From: Nocardioidaceae bacterium
GTDB lineage: Bacteria > Actinomycetota > Actinomycetes > Propionibacteriales > Nocardioidaceae
DNA length: 64,000 nucleotides
Assembly: GCA_017744365.1 (NCBI GenBank)
Contig: JAGIBL010000001.1
Location: 865,416 to 929,415, forward strand
Direction of reading: 5' to 3'
The translations under genes and the position numbers were made by a program. The notes beneath the pieces were generated by a model. That model was not told the origin of the DNA. It was given only the letters and a program-made list of their open reading frames with translations, and did no database searches. Position 1 is the stretch's first letter, and every line of letters starts with the position of its first letter. Below are positions 33,460 to 41,258 of this stretch, one piece after another.

Positions 33460-34588
33460 CCGGGAGGACGGCGCGGCGGACGGGTGGCTCGCCCGTCCCT
33501 ACGTCGATCTCGTCGTCAAGCGCAGCCGAACGTCGCTGCGCGCGCGCATCGCCCGGCTGCGGTCACGCTCCTGGCAGGTGGCGCAGTGCGCGATCGCGGC
33601 CGGGGTGGCCTGGGTCGTGGCCGCGGACTTGTTCGACCACGCCACGCCGTTCTTCGCGCCGATCGCGGCGGTCGTCAGCCTCGGCACCAGCTACGGCCAG
33701 CGGCTGCGCCGGGTCGCGGAGGTCACCGTCGGCGTCGCGGTCGGGGTCTTCCTCGGCGACCTGTTCACGCACTGGCTCGGGTCGGGTGGCTGGCAGATCG
33801 CGCTGATCGTCGGCTTGGCGATGACCTCGGCGCTGCTGCTCGACGCCGGCCAGCTGTTCGTGACCCAGGCGGCCATCCAGGCGATCGTGGTGAGCACGCT
33901 GCTGCCCGACCCTGGCAAGGCCTTCACCCGGTGGAGCGACGCGGTGATCGGCGGGGCGGTCGCGCTGGTCGCGGCCACCGTGGTCCCGCAGGCCCCGCTG
34001 CGACGCCCGCGCGAGCAGGCGGCTGTCGTCGTACGGCGGATCTCGTCGCTGCTGCGCTCCTCGGCGGACAGCATCGAGGACGGGGACGTCGAGCGCGCGC
34101 TGGCCACGCTGGCCGAGGCCCGGACCACCGACGCGCTGATCGCGGAGCTGCGCGGCGCGGCCGACGAGGGCCTCTCGGTGATCGCGTCGTCGCCGTTCCG
34201 GTACCGGCACCGCGGCGGCGTGCGCCGGATGGCCGAGCTGGTCGACCCGCTGGACTACGCGCTGCGCAACACGCGGGTGATCGCGCGCCGGGTGGCGGTG
34301 GCCTGCTACCGCCGCGAGCCGCTGCCGTCCGGGTACGCGATCTTCCTGCGCGACCTGGCCGAGGCGACCGACGCGATGGCCGCGGAGCTGCACGCCGACC
34401 GGATGGCCAGCGGCGCCCGTGACCGGCTCTACCAGCTCGCCGACGCCTCCTCGCGCCTCGAGCGCACCTCCGAGCTCTCCGCCGAGGTCATCCTGGCCCA
34501 GACCCGTTCCCTCATCGCCGACCTCCTCGCCGTCAGCGGCCTGGACCCCCTCGCCGCCACCGACGCCATCCCCTCACTCGCCGACTAG
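33440..34588 (+). CDS. FUSC/aromatic-acid-exporter family membrane protein
   Basis: A 382-residue protein. Hydrophobic segments lie at about residues 48-66, 70-88, 92-112, 118-140 and 165-185, then a long soluble, helical C-terminal half. SWQVAQCAIAAGVAWVVA and TPFFAPIAAVVSLGTSYGQRLRR match FUSC-like proteins, thought to export aromatic or fusaric acids. GTG start inside the end of the aldehyde dehydrogenase gene (20-base overlap). Followed by a 22-bp repeat array that begins at its stop codon. Confidence 0.8.
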   Translation: MATSAGDREDGAADGWLARPYVDLVVKRSRTSLRARIARLRSRSWQVAQCAIAAGVAWVVAADLFDHATPFFAPIAAVVSLGTSYGQRLRRVAEVTVGVAVGVFLGDLFTHWLGSGGWQIALIVGLAMTSALLLDAGQLFVTQAAIQAIVVSTLLPDPGKAFTRWSDAVIGGAVALVAATVVPQAPLRRPREQAAVVVRRISSLLRSSADSIEDGDVERALATLAEARTTDALIAELRGAADEGLSVIASSPFRYRHRGGVRRMAELVDPLDYALRNTRVIARRVAVACYRREPLPSGYAIFLRDLAEATDAMAAELHADRMASGARDRLYQLADASSRLERTSELSAEVILAQTRSLIADLLAVSGLDPLAATDAIPSLAD

Positions 34589-34589
34589 C

Positions 34590-34763
34590 GCGAATCCGGC
34601 CTTCTGGCCCTCCGAGTCCGGCCTTCTGGTCCGGCGAGTCCGGCCTTCTGGTCCGGCGAGTCCGGCTTTCTGGTCCGGCGAGTCCGGCCTTTTGGTCGCC
34701 AAAACCCCTGACTGGGTGAGCCAAACCCCCTGATTCGGCGAGCCAAAGGGCCCGATTCGCGGG
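34590..34763. repeat. 22-bp tandem array between convergent stops, orientation reversing midway
   Basis: Fills the gap between two convergent genes. Five plus-oriented units start at 34590, 34612, 34634, 34656 and 34678 (consensus GCGAGTCCGGCCTTCTGGTC plus CG). From 34698 on, three 22-base units (GCCAAACCCCCTGATTCGGC plus GA type) resemble the reverse complement of the first kind (CGAATC...GG.TTTGGC). The first family runs from the plus gene's stop and the second from the minus gene's stop. Confidence 0.85.
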
Positions 34764-35879
34764 TCAGTCGAGCTCGCGGACGACCGAGTCGACCACGGCC
34801 ACGAGGTCGCCGTAGGTGCGTTCGGCGACCCGGCGCTGGCGCTGGTAGGACGCGCCGCGGTCGAGGATGTCGTGGATCAGCTGCAGGTCCTCGAGGCAGC
34901 CGAGCCGGCGGGCCACGGGTGCCAGGTCGTCGAGCAGGTCGGCGAGGTCCTCGCGGAGCAGCCGCTCGTTCGACGCCGAGTCGAGGATGATCCAGGCGTC
35001 CAGCCCGTACCGGGCCGCGCGCCACTTGTTCTCCTGCACGTGCCAGGGCGGCATCGAGGGCAGCGTCTCGCCGCGGTCGAACCGGTCAGCCAGGTGCACC
35101 ACCAGGCAGTGCGTCAGCGCCACCAGCGCGCGCATCTCCCACACCGTCGAGACGCCGTCGCAGATGCGCACCTCGACCGTCCCGGTCCGCGGTGCCGGAC
35201 GCACGTCCCAGCGGATCTCGTCGATCACCTCGATCACGCCGGTGGTGAACAGGTCCTCGGCGTAGGCCTCGAAGTCGGCCCAGGTGTCGAACTGGAAGGG
35301 CAGTCCCGCGGTCGGCAGCTGCTGGAACATCATCGCCCGGTTGCTCGCGTAGCCGGTGTCGGTGCCGGCCCAGATCGGCGAGGACGCCGAGAGCGCCTGC
35401 AGGTGCGGGTACCAGGTGAGCAGCGCGCTCACGATCGGGATCGCCTGCTCCCTGCGCACCCCGACGTGCACGTGCACGCCCCAGATCAGCATCTGCCGGC
35501 CCCACCACTGGGTGCGCGCGATCAGCTCCTCGTACCGGTGCCCCGGCGTGAGCAGCTGCGTGGACCACTGCGCGAACGGGTGCGTACCGGCGCTGTACAG
35601 GTCGACCCCGAGCTCGTCGGCGAGCGGGCGCACCTTGGCCAGCATCTCGACCAGCTCGTCCATCGCCGCGGAGGTGTTCGTGCAGATCCCGGTGGTCAGC
35701 TCGACGGTGTTGCGGAGCAGCTCCTTGTGCAGCCGCGGCTCGGGTCCGTGGCGCTTCTCGACGAGGTCGAAGAGCTCGGAGGCTTTGTTGGCCAGGTCGC
35801 GGGTCTGCTTGTCGACGAGCGCGAACTCCCACTCGACGCCCAGGGACGGACCGGGCGAGTCGGCGAAATCGATGGCCAC
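34764..35879 (-). CDS. Glutamate-cysteine ligase family protein (YbdK/carboxylate-amine ligase type)
   Basis: A 371-residue ATP-grasp-like ligase. The N-terminus PSLGVEWEFALVD is the metal/glutamate-binding signature, followed by ELLRNTVELTTGICTN, WGVHVHVGV, and the C-terminal ENKWRAARYGLDAWII. Enzymes of this group make gamma-glutamylcysteine or related amides; in mycothiol-using actinobacteria the real product is often unclear. GTG at 35879 is chosen for GGAAGG 8 bases upstream; an in-frame ATG at 35897 would add six residues. Confidence 0.83.
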   Translation of the reverse strand: MAIDFADSPGPSLGVEWEFALVDKQTRDLANKASELFDLVEKRHGPEPRLHKELLRNTVELTTGICTNTSAAMDELVEMLAKVRPLADELGVDLYSAGTHPFAQWSTQLLTPGHRYEELIARTQWWGRQMLIWGVHVHVGVRREQAIPIVSALLTWYPHLQALSASSPIWAGTDTGYASNRAMMFQQLPTAGLPFQFDTWADFEAYAEDLFTTGVIEVIDEIRWDVRPAPRTGTVEVRICDGVSTVWEMRALVALTHCLVVHLADRFDRGETLPSMPPWHVQENKWRAARYGLDAWIILDSASNERLLREDLADLLDDLAPVARRLGCLEDLQLIHDILDRGASYQRQRRVAERTYGDLVAVVDSVVRELD

Positions 35880-35895
35880 GGAGAAAGCCTTCCAC

Positions 35896-36594
35896 ATGGC
35901 AGCATCAGGAACCGTGATCGCCTGGGTGAGTGCCTTCCTGGATCTGCCGGCCGCCTCGTGGGAGCGCGGGGTCGCGTTCTGGACGGCGGTCACCGCGACC
36001 TCGTTGTCACCCACGCGAGGCCCGTACGACGAGTTCGCGACGCTCGTGCCCGGCGACGGCGAGCCGTTCCTCCGAGTGCAGCGCATCGGCTCCGAGCGCC
36101 CCGGCGTCCACCTCGACCTGCACCGGCCGGGTGGAGCCTTCGCGGTCCGGACCTCACCGGGCGGGTTCACGTTCTGCGAGAACACCCCCGCCGGGGGCAG
36201 CCGCCCCGCACCGGTGGACCACGGCGGGCACGCCTCGCTGGTCGACCAGGTCTGCCTGGACATCCCGCCCGCCGGGTACGACGAGGAGTGCGCGTTCTGG
36301 GCCGCGACGACCGGCTGGGAGCTGGCACCGACCAGTGCTCCGTCCATGCGCCAGCTGGTCCGGCCCACGGGGCAGCCGTTGCGGATCCTGCTGCAGCGCC
36401 GCGACGAGGGTGATCCGCCGGTCACCGCGCACCTCGACCTGGCCGCGACGGACCGGGAGGCCGAGGTCGCGCGGCACCTCGCGCTCGGCGCCGAGGTGGA
36501 CGGCGGGGGTGCGCGGTGGACGAGGATGCGCGACCCGGGCGGGATGCTCTACTGCGTGACGGATCGCGACCCTACGACCGGGCTGCTGCCTTGA
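35896..36594 (+). CDS. VOC/glyoxalase-like protein with two domains
   Basis: A 232-residue protein made of two vicinal-oxygen-chelate modules: WVSAFLDLPAASWERGVAFW at the start and VCLDIPPAGYDEECAFWAATTGW in the middle, ending in MRDPGGMLYCVTDRDP. Metal-ligand positions are not all obvious, so catalytic activity is uncertain. Start at 35896 or at the in-frame GTG 35914; neither has a strong ribosome site. It begins 16 bases from the divergent ligase and its 3' end overlaps the DUF402 gene by 23 bases. Confidence 0.75.
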   Translation: MAASGTVIAWVSAFLDLPAASWERGVAFWTAVTATSLSPTRGPYDEFATLVPGDGEPFLRVQRIGSERPGVHLDLHRPGGAFAVRTSPGGFTFCENTPAGGSRPAPVDHGGHASLVDQVCLDIPPAGYDEECAFWAATTGWELAPTSAPSMRQLVRPTGQPLRILLQRRDEGDPPVTAHLDLAATDREAEVARHLALGAEVDGGGARWTRMRDPGGMLYCVTDRDPTTGLLP

Positions 36595-37096
36595 GGCGGG
36601 CGATCCACTCCAGTCCGATGCCGTCGAAGGGAGCGCGACCGGCCTGCATCGCCGCGAGCACCTCGGCACAGGACGAGACCGCCCGCTCCACCACGTCGCC
36701 GGGGTAGCCGAGCGTGACCTGGTGCTCGGCGAACTCGTCCTCGTCGTCGACCCAGATCCGGCCGTCGACCTCGCGGATCACGTCCAGGTCGAGGTCGACC
36801 GCGCTGACCGACGACTCGTCGTCGGACCAGACGCACGGCGTGGTGATGTCGACGTAGAAGTCCACGGGCCGGTCCTCGTCGGTGCCGTAGATGGTCGCCA
36901 CCCACCAGGCGTCGTGGGGGAGCAGCACCACGTGGTCGGCCCAGGCGGTGAACGCCTTGTCGGGCCGCGCCAGCAGGGTGCCGGCCGGGACGCCGACCCA
37001 GTGCCCGTGCGCGTCCACGCCGAGGCGGACCGCGTCGAACTCCCAGTGCGGCCCGTCGGGCCACTTGCGGGTGAGGACTCTCGTCGTACGGCGCAC
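36572..37096 (-). CDS. DUF402 family protein
   Basis: A 174-residue soluble protein with the DUF402 fold hallmarks: WADHVVLLPHDAWWVATIYG, VDFYVDITTPCVW, and a run of acidic residues VSAVDLDLDVIRE. The known relatives include nucleotide phosphatases and the AU-1/RNase E-linked proteins, but the function here is not assigned. GTG start with TAGCCT 6 bases upstream; that box reuses the SDR gene's stop. Confidence 0.83.
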   Translation of the reverse strand: MRRTTRVLTRKWPDGPHWEFDAVRLGVDAHGHWVGVPAGTLLARPDKAFTAWADHVVLLPHDAWWVATIYGTDEDRPVDFYVDITTPCVWSDDESSVSAVDLDLDVIREVDGRIWVDDEDEFAEHQVTLGYPGDVVERAVSSCAEVLAAMQAGRAPFDGIGLEWIARLKAAARS

Positions 37097-37102
37097 CCCG
37101 TG

Positions 37103-37108
37103 AGGCTA
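37103..37108 (-). promoter_or_regulatory. TAGCCT box of the DUF402 gene, reusing a stop codon
   Basis: TAGCCT is 6 bases before the GTG at 37096. Its TAG (37108-37106) is the stop of the SDR gene upstream. Confidence 0.55.
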
Positions 37109-37927
37109 GGGCATCACCTTGGGCGCGAACGCCGCGACGATGTCCTGGTAGCGCGAGCCGGTCAGCTTGGCGAACTGGTGGAACAGGTGCGCGTCGATGC
37201 CGACCAGCACCCGGGCGCGCTTCTTCATCGCGCCGTCGAGGATGATCTGCGCGGCCTTCTCGGCGGTCATCCGGGCCAGCTTCTTGTCGAAGAGCTCGTC
37301 GACCTTGGCGGCGTTCTGGCTGGCGGTCTTCCGGCCGTTGCGGGCGATGCCGGTCTTGATGCCGCCCGGGTGCACGCACGTCACCGACACCGGGTGCCTG
37401 GCGATGAGCATCTCTTCGCGCAGCGCCTCGGTGAAGCCGCGCACGGCGTACTTGGTGGCGTTGTAGGCGGTCTGCCCGGGCATCGAGATGAGTCCGAACA
37501 GGCTGGAGATGTTGACCAGCGCGCCGTCGCCGGAGGCGATCAGGTGCGGCAGGAACTCCTTGGTGCCGTTGACGACGCCGTAGAAGTTCACCCCGACGAT
37601 CCAGTCGAAGTCCTCGTACGACATCTCCTCGAAGTCGCCGGTGACGGTCACGCCGGCGTTGTTCACGACCAGGTTCACGACGCCGAACTGCTCGACGACG
37701 GCGGTGGCCCACGCGCCCATCGCGGCCCGGTCGGAGACGTCGACGACGTCGCTGCGCACCTCGGCGCCGAGCTGCTTGACCAGGTCCACGGTCTCGGCGA
37801 GGCCGTCGGCGTTCCAGTCCGAGATGGCCAGCTTGGCGCCGCGCTTGGCGGCCAGCACCGACATCTCCCGGCCCATGCCGGAGCCGGCGCCGGTGATGAC
37901 GACGACCTTGTCCTTCAGCGACTTCAC
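37106..37927 (-). CDS. Short-chain dehydrogenase/reductase
   Basis: A 273-residue NAD(P)(H)-dependent oxidoreductase. Rossmann motif VVITGAGSGMGRE, NNAGVTVTG, catalytic Ser in ISSLFGLI and YNATK (YxxxK), then HPGGIKTGI. It probably oxidises or reduces an alcohol/ketone that feeds or leaves the adjacent Baeyer-Villiger monooxygenase. GTG start overlaps the monooxygenase stop (GTGA), so they are one operon under the TetR-type regulator. Confidence 0.9.
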   Translation of the reverse strand: MKSLKDKVVVITGAGSGMGREMSVLAAKRGAKLAISDWNADGLAETVDLVKQLGAEVRSDVVDVSDRAAMGAWATAVVEQFGVVNLVVNNAGVTVTGDFEEMSYEDFDWIVGVNFYGVVNGTKEFLPHLIASGDGALVNISSLFGLISMPGQTAYNATKYAVRGFTEALREEMLIARHPVSVTCVHPGGIKTGIARNGRKTASQNAAKVDELFDKKLARMTAEKAAQIILDGAMKKRARVLVGIDAHLFHQFAKLTGSRYQDIVAAFAPKVMP

Positions 37928-39408
37928 GATGCGAGCTCCTTGGTGATGGTGTCGTAGGCGTCGAGGTCGAAGCGCTTCAGCTGCGACCGGAAGGTGAACG
38001 TGGTGCGCGGCCACAGGGTGGTGTTGCGGCCGTGCTCGTCGAGGTACCACGACGCGCAGCCGCCGGTGCTCCACACGGTCCGCTTCATCCGCCGCTGCAG
38101 GTCGGTGTTCCAGGCGTCCTGCGCCTGCTGGGTCGGCTCGACCGCCGCGACGCCGCGCTCCTTCATCGTCGCCAGCGCGGAGAGGATGTAGGCGATCTGG
38201 CTCTCGATGATGAACACCATGCTGGAGTGGCCCAGGCCGGTGTTCGCGCCGACGATCTGGAACAGGTTGGGGAAGCCGCGCGTCGTCGTTCCCTTGTACG
38301 ACGCCATCCCGTGCTCGGCCCAGACATCGGCCAGCGTGCGACCGTCACGGCCCTTGATGCCGTGCGCGATCGGCTGGTCGGTGGTGTAGAAGCCGGTGGC
38401 CACGATGATGCAGTCGACCTCGCGCTCGGTGCCGTCCGTGGTCACGATCCCGGTCGGGGTGATCGAGGCGATCCTGTCCGTCACCAGCGTGGTCGAGGAG
38501 CGCGCCAGCGCCGGGTAGTAGGTGTTCGAGATCAGGATCCGCTTGCAGCCGATCTCGAAGTCCGGGGTCACCTTGGCGCGCAGCTCCGGGTCGGCGATGC
38601 CGCGCTCGATGTTCTTCAGCGCGGCCAGCTTGGCCGGCGTGGCGATCTTCGGCTGCCAGGTGAAGGCCGGCACGAAGGTCTCGCGGCCCCAGTAGATCGC
38701 GGTCCGGTAGAGCTTCTGGAAGCCCGGCACGAACCGGAAGCCGAGCCGCTCGATCCCCGTGTACGCACGGTCGTGGCGCGGCATCACCCAGGGCGCGGTG
38801 CGCTGGTAGACGTCGAGGTGGGCGACCTTCTCCACGATCGAGGGGATGATCTGGATCGCCGAGGCGCCGGTGCCGATGACGGCGACGCGCTTGCCGGTCA
38901 GGTCGACGTCGTGGTTCCACTGCGCCGAGTGGAAGATCTCGCCGCGGAAGTCCTCGATGCCGTCGATCTCGGGCAGCTTCGGCTCGGACAGCCCGCCGGA
39001 GCCGCTGATGAGCACGTCGGCGACGACGGTCCCGGCGCTGGTGTCGACGGTCCAGACCCGGTCGGTCTCGTCCCAGGCGGCGCCGGTCACGCTCACGCCG
39101 AAGTGGAACCTGTCCAGCACGCCCGACGTCCGGGCGACGTCCTCGAGGTAGGCCTGGATCTCCGGCTGCGGCGAGAACGAGCGCGACCAGCTCGGGTTCG
39201 GCGCGAACGAGAACGAGTACAGCTGGCTGGGCACGTCGCAGGCCGCGCCGGGGTAGGTGTTGTCGCGCCAGGTGCCGCCGACGGTCTCGCCCTTGTCGAC
39301 GACCACGAAGTCGTGCTCGCCGGCCTCGTCGAGCTTGATCGCCGCACCGAGGCCGGCGAAGCCCGCGCCGACGACGAGGATGCGGACCTTCTCGGGGAGA
39401 GTGCTCAT
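37924..39408 (-). CDS. Flavin-containing (Baeyer-Villiger type) monooxygenase
   Basis: A 494-residue FAD/NADPH enzyme that inserts oxygen into ketones. FAD motif VVGAGFAGLGAAIKL, GGTWRDNTYPGAACD, the Baeyer-Villiger fingerprint FRGEIFHSAQWN at about residue 155, and the NADPH motif VAVIGTGASAIQIIP. ATG at 39408, preceded by a promoter with -35 TTGACG (39444-39439), 16-base spacer and -10 TAGGGT (39422-39417), 8 bases before the start. Its -35 lies in the TetR-type operator. Confidence 0.9.
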   Translation of the reverse strand: MSTLPEKVRILVVGAGFAGLGAAIKLDEAGEHDFVVVDKGETVGGTWRDNTYPGAACDVPSQLYSFSFAPNPSWSRSFSPQPEIQAYLEDVARTSGVLDRFHFGVSVTGAAWDETDRVWTVDTSAGTVVADVLISGSGGLSEPKLPEIDGIEDFRGEIFHSAQWNHDVDLTGKRVAVIGTGASAIQIIPSIVEKVAHLDVYQRTAPWVMPRHDRAYTGIERLGFRFVPGFQKLYRTAIYWGRETFVPAFTWQPKIATPAKLAALKNIERGIADPELRAKVTPDFEIGCKRILISNTYYPALARSSTTLVTDRIASITPTGIVTTDGTEREVDCIIVATGFYTTDQPIAHGIKGRDGRTLADVWAEHGMASYKGTTTRGFPNLFQIVGANTGLGHSSMVFIIESQIAYILSALATMKERGVAAVEPTQQAQDAWNTDLQRRMKRTVWSTGGCASWYLDEHGRNTTLWPRTTFTFRSQLKRFDLDAYDTITKELAS

Positions 39409-39430
39409 GGGAGACAACCCTAACCGCTGT

Positions 39431-39466
39431 TGAACGAGCGTCAATAGCGTTGTTGACGTTGGTTCA
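39431..39466. promoter_or_regulatory. TetR-type operator between BVMO and regulator genes
   Basis: TGAACGAGCGTCAA (39431-39444) and TTGACGTTGGTTCA (39453-39466) are inverted repeats matching at 12 of 14 positions around an 8-base spacer. The left arm covers the -35 of the monooxygenase promoter, and the right arm ends one base before the regulator's TAATCT -10 (39468-39473). A bound dimer, or two, would therefore repress both genes. Confidence 0.7.
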
Positions 39467-39480
39467 GTAATCTGTCCCAC

Positions 39481-40086
39481 ATGACCAGCAGCAGTGGACG
39501 GATCCGGATGTCGCCCGAGAGCCGTCGCGAGCAGCTCCTCGAGCTCGGCACCCAGCTGCTGTCCACCCGCACCCTCGAGGAGCTCTCGATCGAGGTGCTC
39601 GCCGAGGAGGCCGGCATCTCACGCGGCCTGCTGTACCACTACTTCGGCAACAAGCAGGAGTTCCATGTCGCTGTCGTCCGCCGGGCGGTCGAGCAGCTCG
39701 TCGCGATCACCGCGCCGCGCGACATCGCGGACCCGCTGGAGCAGCTGGCGGTCTCGATCGGCGCCTACCTGGACTACGTGGTCGAGAACCACACCGGGTA
39801 CGTGTCCCTGGTCCGGGCGGCCGCCGGCGGCAACGAGGAGGTGCGCACGATCTACGAAGAGGGCCGTCGCGCGCTCATCGACCGGATCTTCGAGATCAAC
39901 GGACCCGAGCAGCTGGCCCAGCTCGGCATCGAGGACTCCCCGGGCCTGCGGCTGATGGTCGACGGCTGGGGAGCGATGACGGAGTCGGTGATCCTGGCCT
40001 GGATCGAGGACCCGCACGGGCTGAGCCGGGAGGACCTGCTGCACCGGCTCGCGGTCGCCCTCCCGGCCATCGCGCTGGCCCGCTAG
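39481..40086 (+). CDS. TetR-family repressor
   Basis: A 201-residue regulator with an N-terminal helix-turn-helix (LAEEAGISRGLLYHYFGNKQEF) and a divergent ligand-binding domain. It is expected to repress the monooxygenase/SDR operon and itself. TAATCT 7 bases upstream of the ATG suggests a leaderless message. Its stop shares CTAG with the stop of the convergent glycosyltransferase. Confidence 0.88.
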   Translation: MTSSSGRIRMSPESRREQLLELGTQLLSTRTLEELSIEVLAEEAGISRGLLYHYFGNKQEFHVAVVRRAVEQLVAITAPRDIADPLEQLAVSIGAYLDYVVENHTGYVSLVRAAAGGNEEVRTIYEEGRRALIDRIFEINGPEQLAQLGIEDSPGLRLMVDGWGAMTESVILAWIEDPHGLSREDLLHRLAVALPAIALAR

Positions 40087-41258
40087 CGCCGGACGAACAT
40101 CCACCAGCGCATCGCCGCGAACCTCAGCACCGTCACCACCAGGTTCGCCGCGGTCAGCACCACGACCTCGACGGTCGGGTGGGTCCCGTCCGGCACCAGC
40201 AGCAGCGCCGCGGTCGTGAACGCGACCCCGATCCCGAAGACGAGCAGCCCCTGAGCCTGGTGGCGGAGCACGTCGGCCCGGCCGCGGACCCCGAAGGAGA
40301 ACCGGCGGTTGGCCGCGGTGTTCGCGATCGCCGTCAGCAGCAGGGCGAGCACGTTCGCCGTCATCGGTGCGGCCAGGTGCCGCAGGCCGAGGTAGAGCAG
40401 CGCGTACGCCAGCGTCGAGAAGACGCCGACGACCACGAACATCGCGGCCTGCAGTCCGATCCGGCCGGACCCTGCATCCGCGGAGACCCGCCCCAGGCGC
40501 TCACCGACCTCGCGCAGCGGCAGCCGGCCGCGGGCGAGCGCGGTGCCGAGCCGGACCACCCCGCGCAGGTCGTGGTAGGCCGTCCGCAGGATGTCGACGC
40601 GGCTGTCCGGGTCGTCCACCCAGTCCACCGGCACCTCGTGGATGCGCAGCCCGGCGCGCTCGGCCACGATGAGTAGCTCGGTGTCGAAGAACCAGCCCTC
40701 GTCCTCCACGAGGGGCAGCAGCTCGGCGGCCGCCTCCCGAGTGATCGCCTTGAACCCGCACTGGGCGTCGGCGAACCCGACCCGCAGCGACCCGCGCAGC
40801 AGCACGTTGTAGCAGCGCGAGATCACCTCCCGTCGCAGACCACGCTCGACCCGCGAGCTGCGCGCGAGCCGGTTGCCGACGGCCAGGTCCGAGTGCCCGG
40901 AGATCAGCGGCGCCACCAGCGGCAGCAGCGCGCCCAGGTCGGTGGACAGGTCCACGTCCATGTAGACCAGCACGTCCGCGTCCGAGGTGCTCCACACCCG
41001 TCGCAGCGCGCGACCGCGTCCTTTCTCGGCCAGGTGCACGGCCCGTACGGCGGGGTGCCGGTGGCTCAGCCGCCGGGCGATCTCCGAGGTGCGGTCGGTC
41101 GAGGCGTTGTCGGCGATCGTGACCCGGAACGTCCAGGGCAGCGTCGCCAGGTGTGCCAGCACCCGCTCGACCGAGAGGGCCAGCGCGACCTCCTCGTTGT
41201 GCACCGGGATCACCACGTCGAGGACCGCGGTGCGGGTGGGAGCGGCGAGCGTGGTCAC
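40083..41258 (-). CDS. GT2 glycosyltransferase fused to a GtrA-type membrane domain
   Basis: A 391-residue fusion. The N-terminal GT2 domain (VVIPVHNEEVALALSV, TIADNASTDRTSEIARRL, YMDVDLSTDLGALLPL) resembles dolichol-phosphate-mannose synthases and transfers a sugar to a polyprenyl carrier. The C-terminal ~130 residues have four membrane spans typical of GtrA, with ANRRFSFG, which helps move the lipid-linked sugar across the membrane. GTG start overlaps the stop of the GT39 gene (GTGA), so donor and user enzymes are made together. Confidence 0.88.
   Translation of the reverse strand: MTTLAAPTRTAVLDVVIPVHNEEVALALSVERVLAHLATLPWTFRVTIADNASTDRTSEIARRLSHRHPAVRAVHLAEKGRGRALRRVWSTSDADVLVYMDVDLSTDLGALLPLVAPLISGHSDLAVGNRLARSSRVERGLRREVISRCYNVLLRGSLRVGFADAQCGFKAITREAAAELLPLVEDEGWFFDTELLIVAERAGLRIHEVPVDWVDDPDSRVDILRTAYHDLRGVVRLGTALARGRLPLREVGERLGRVSADAGSGRIGLQAAMFVVVGVFSTLAYALLYLGLRHLAAPMTANVLALLLTAIANTAANRRFSFGVRGRADVLRHQAQGLLVFGIGVAFTTAALLLVPDGTHPTVEVVVLTAANLVVTVLRFAAMRWWMFVRR

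Noticed and set aside
34590-34763. CRISPR-like array
   Set aside because: Units are contiguous without unique spacers, and orientation reverses; no cas genes in the window.
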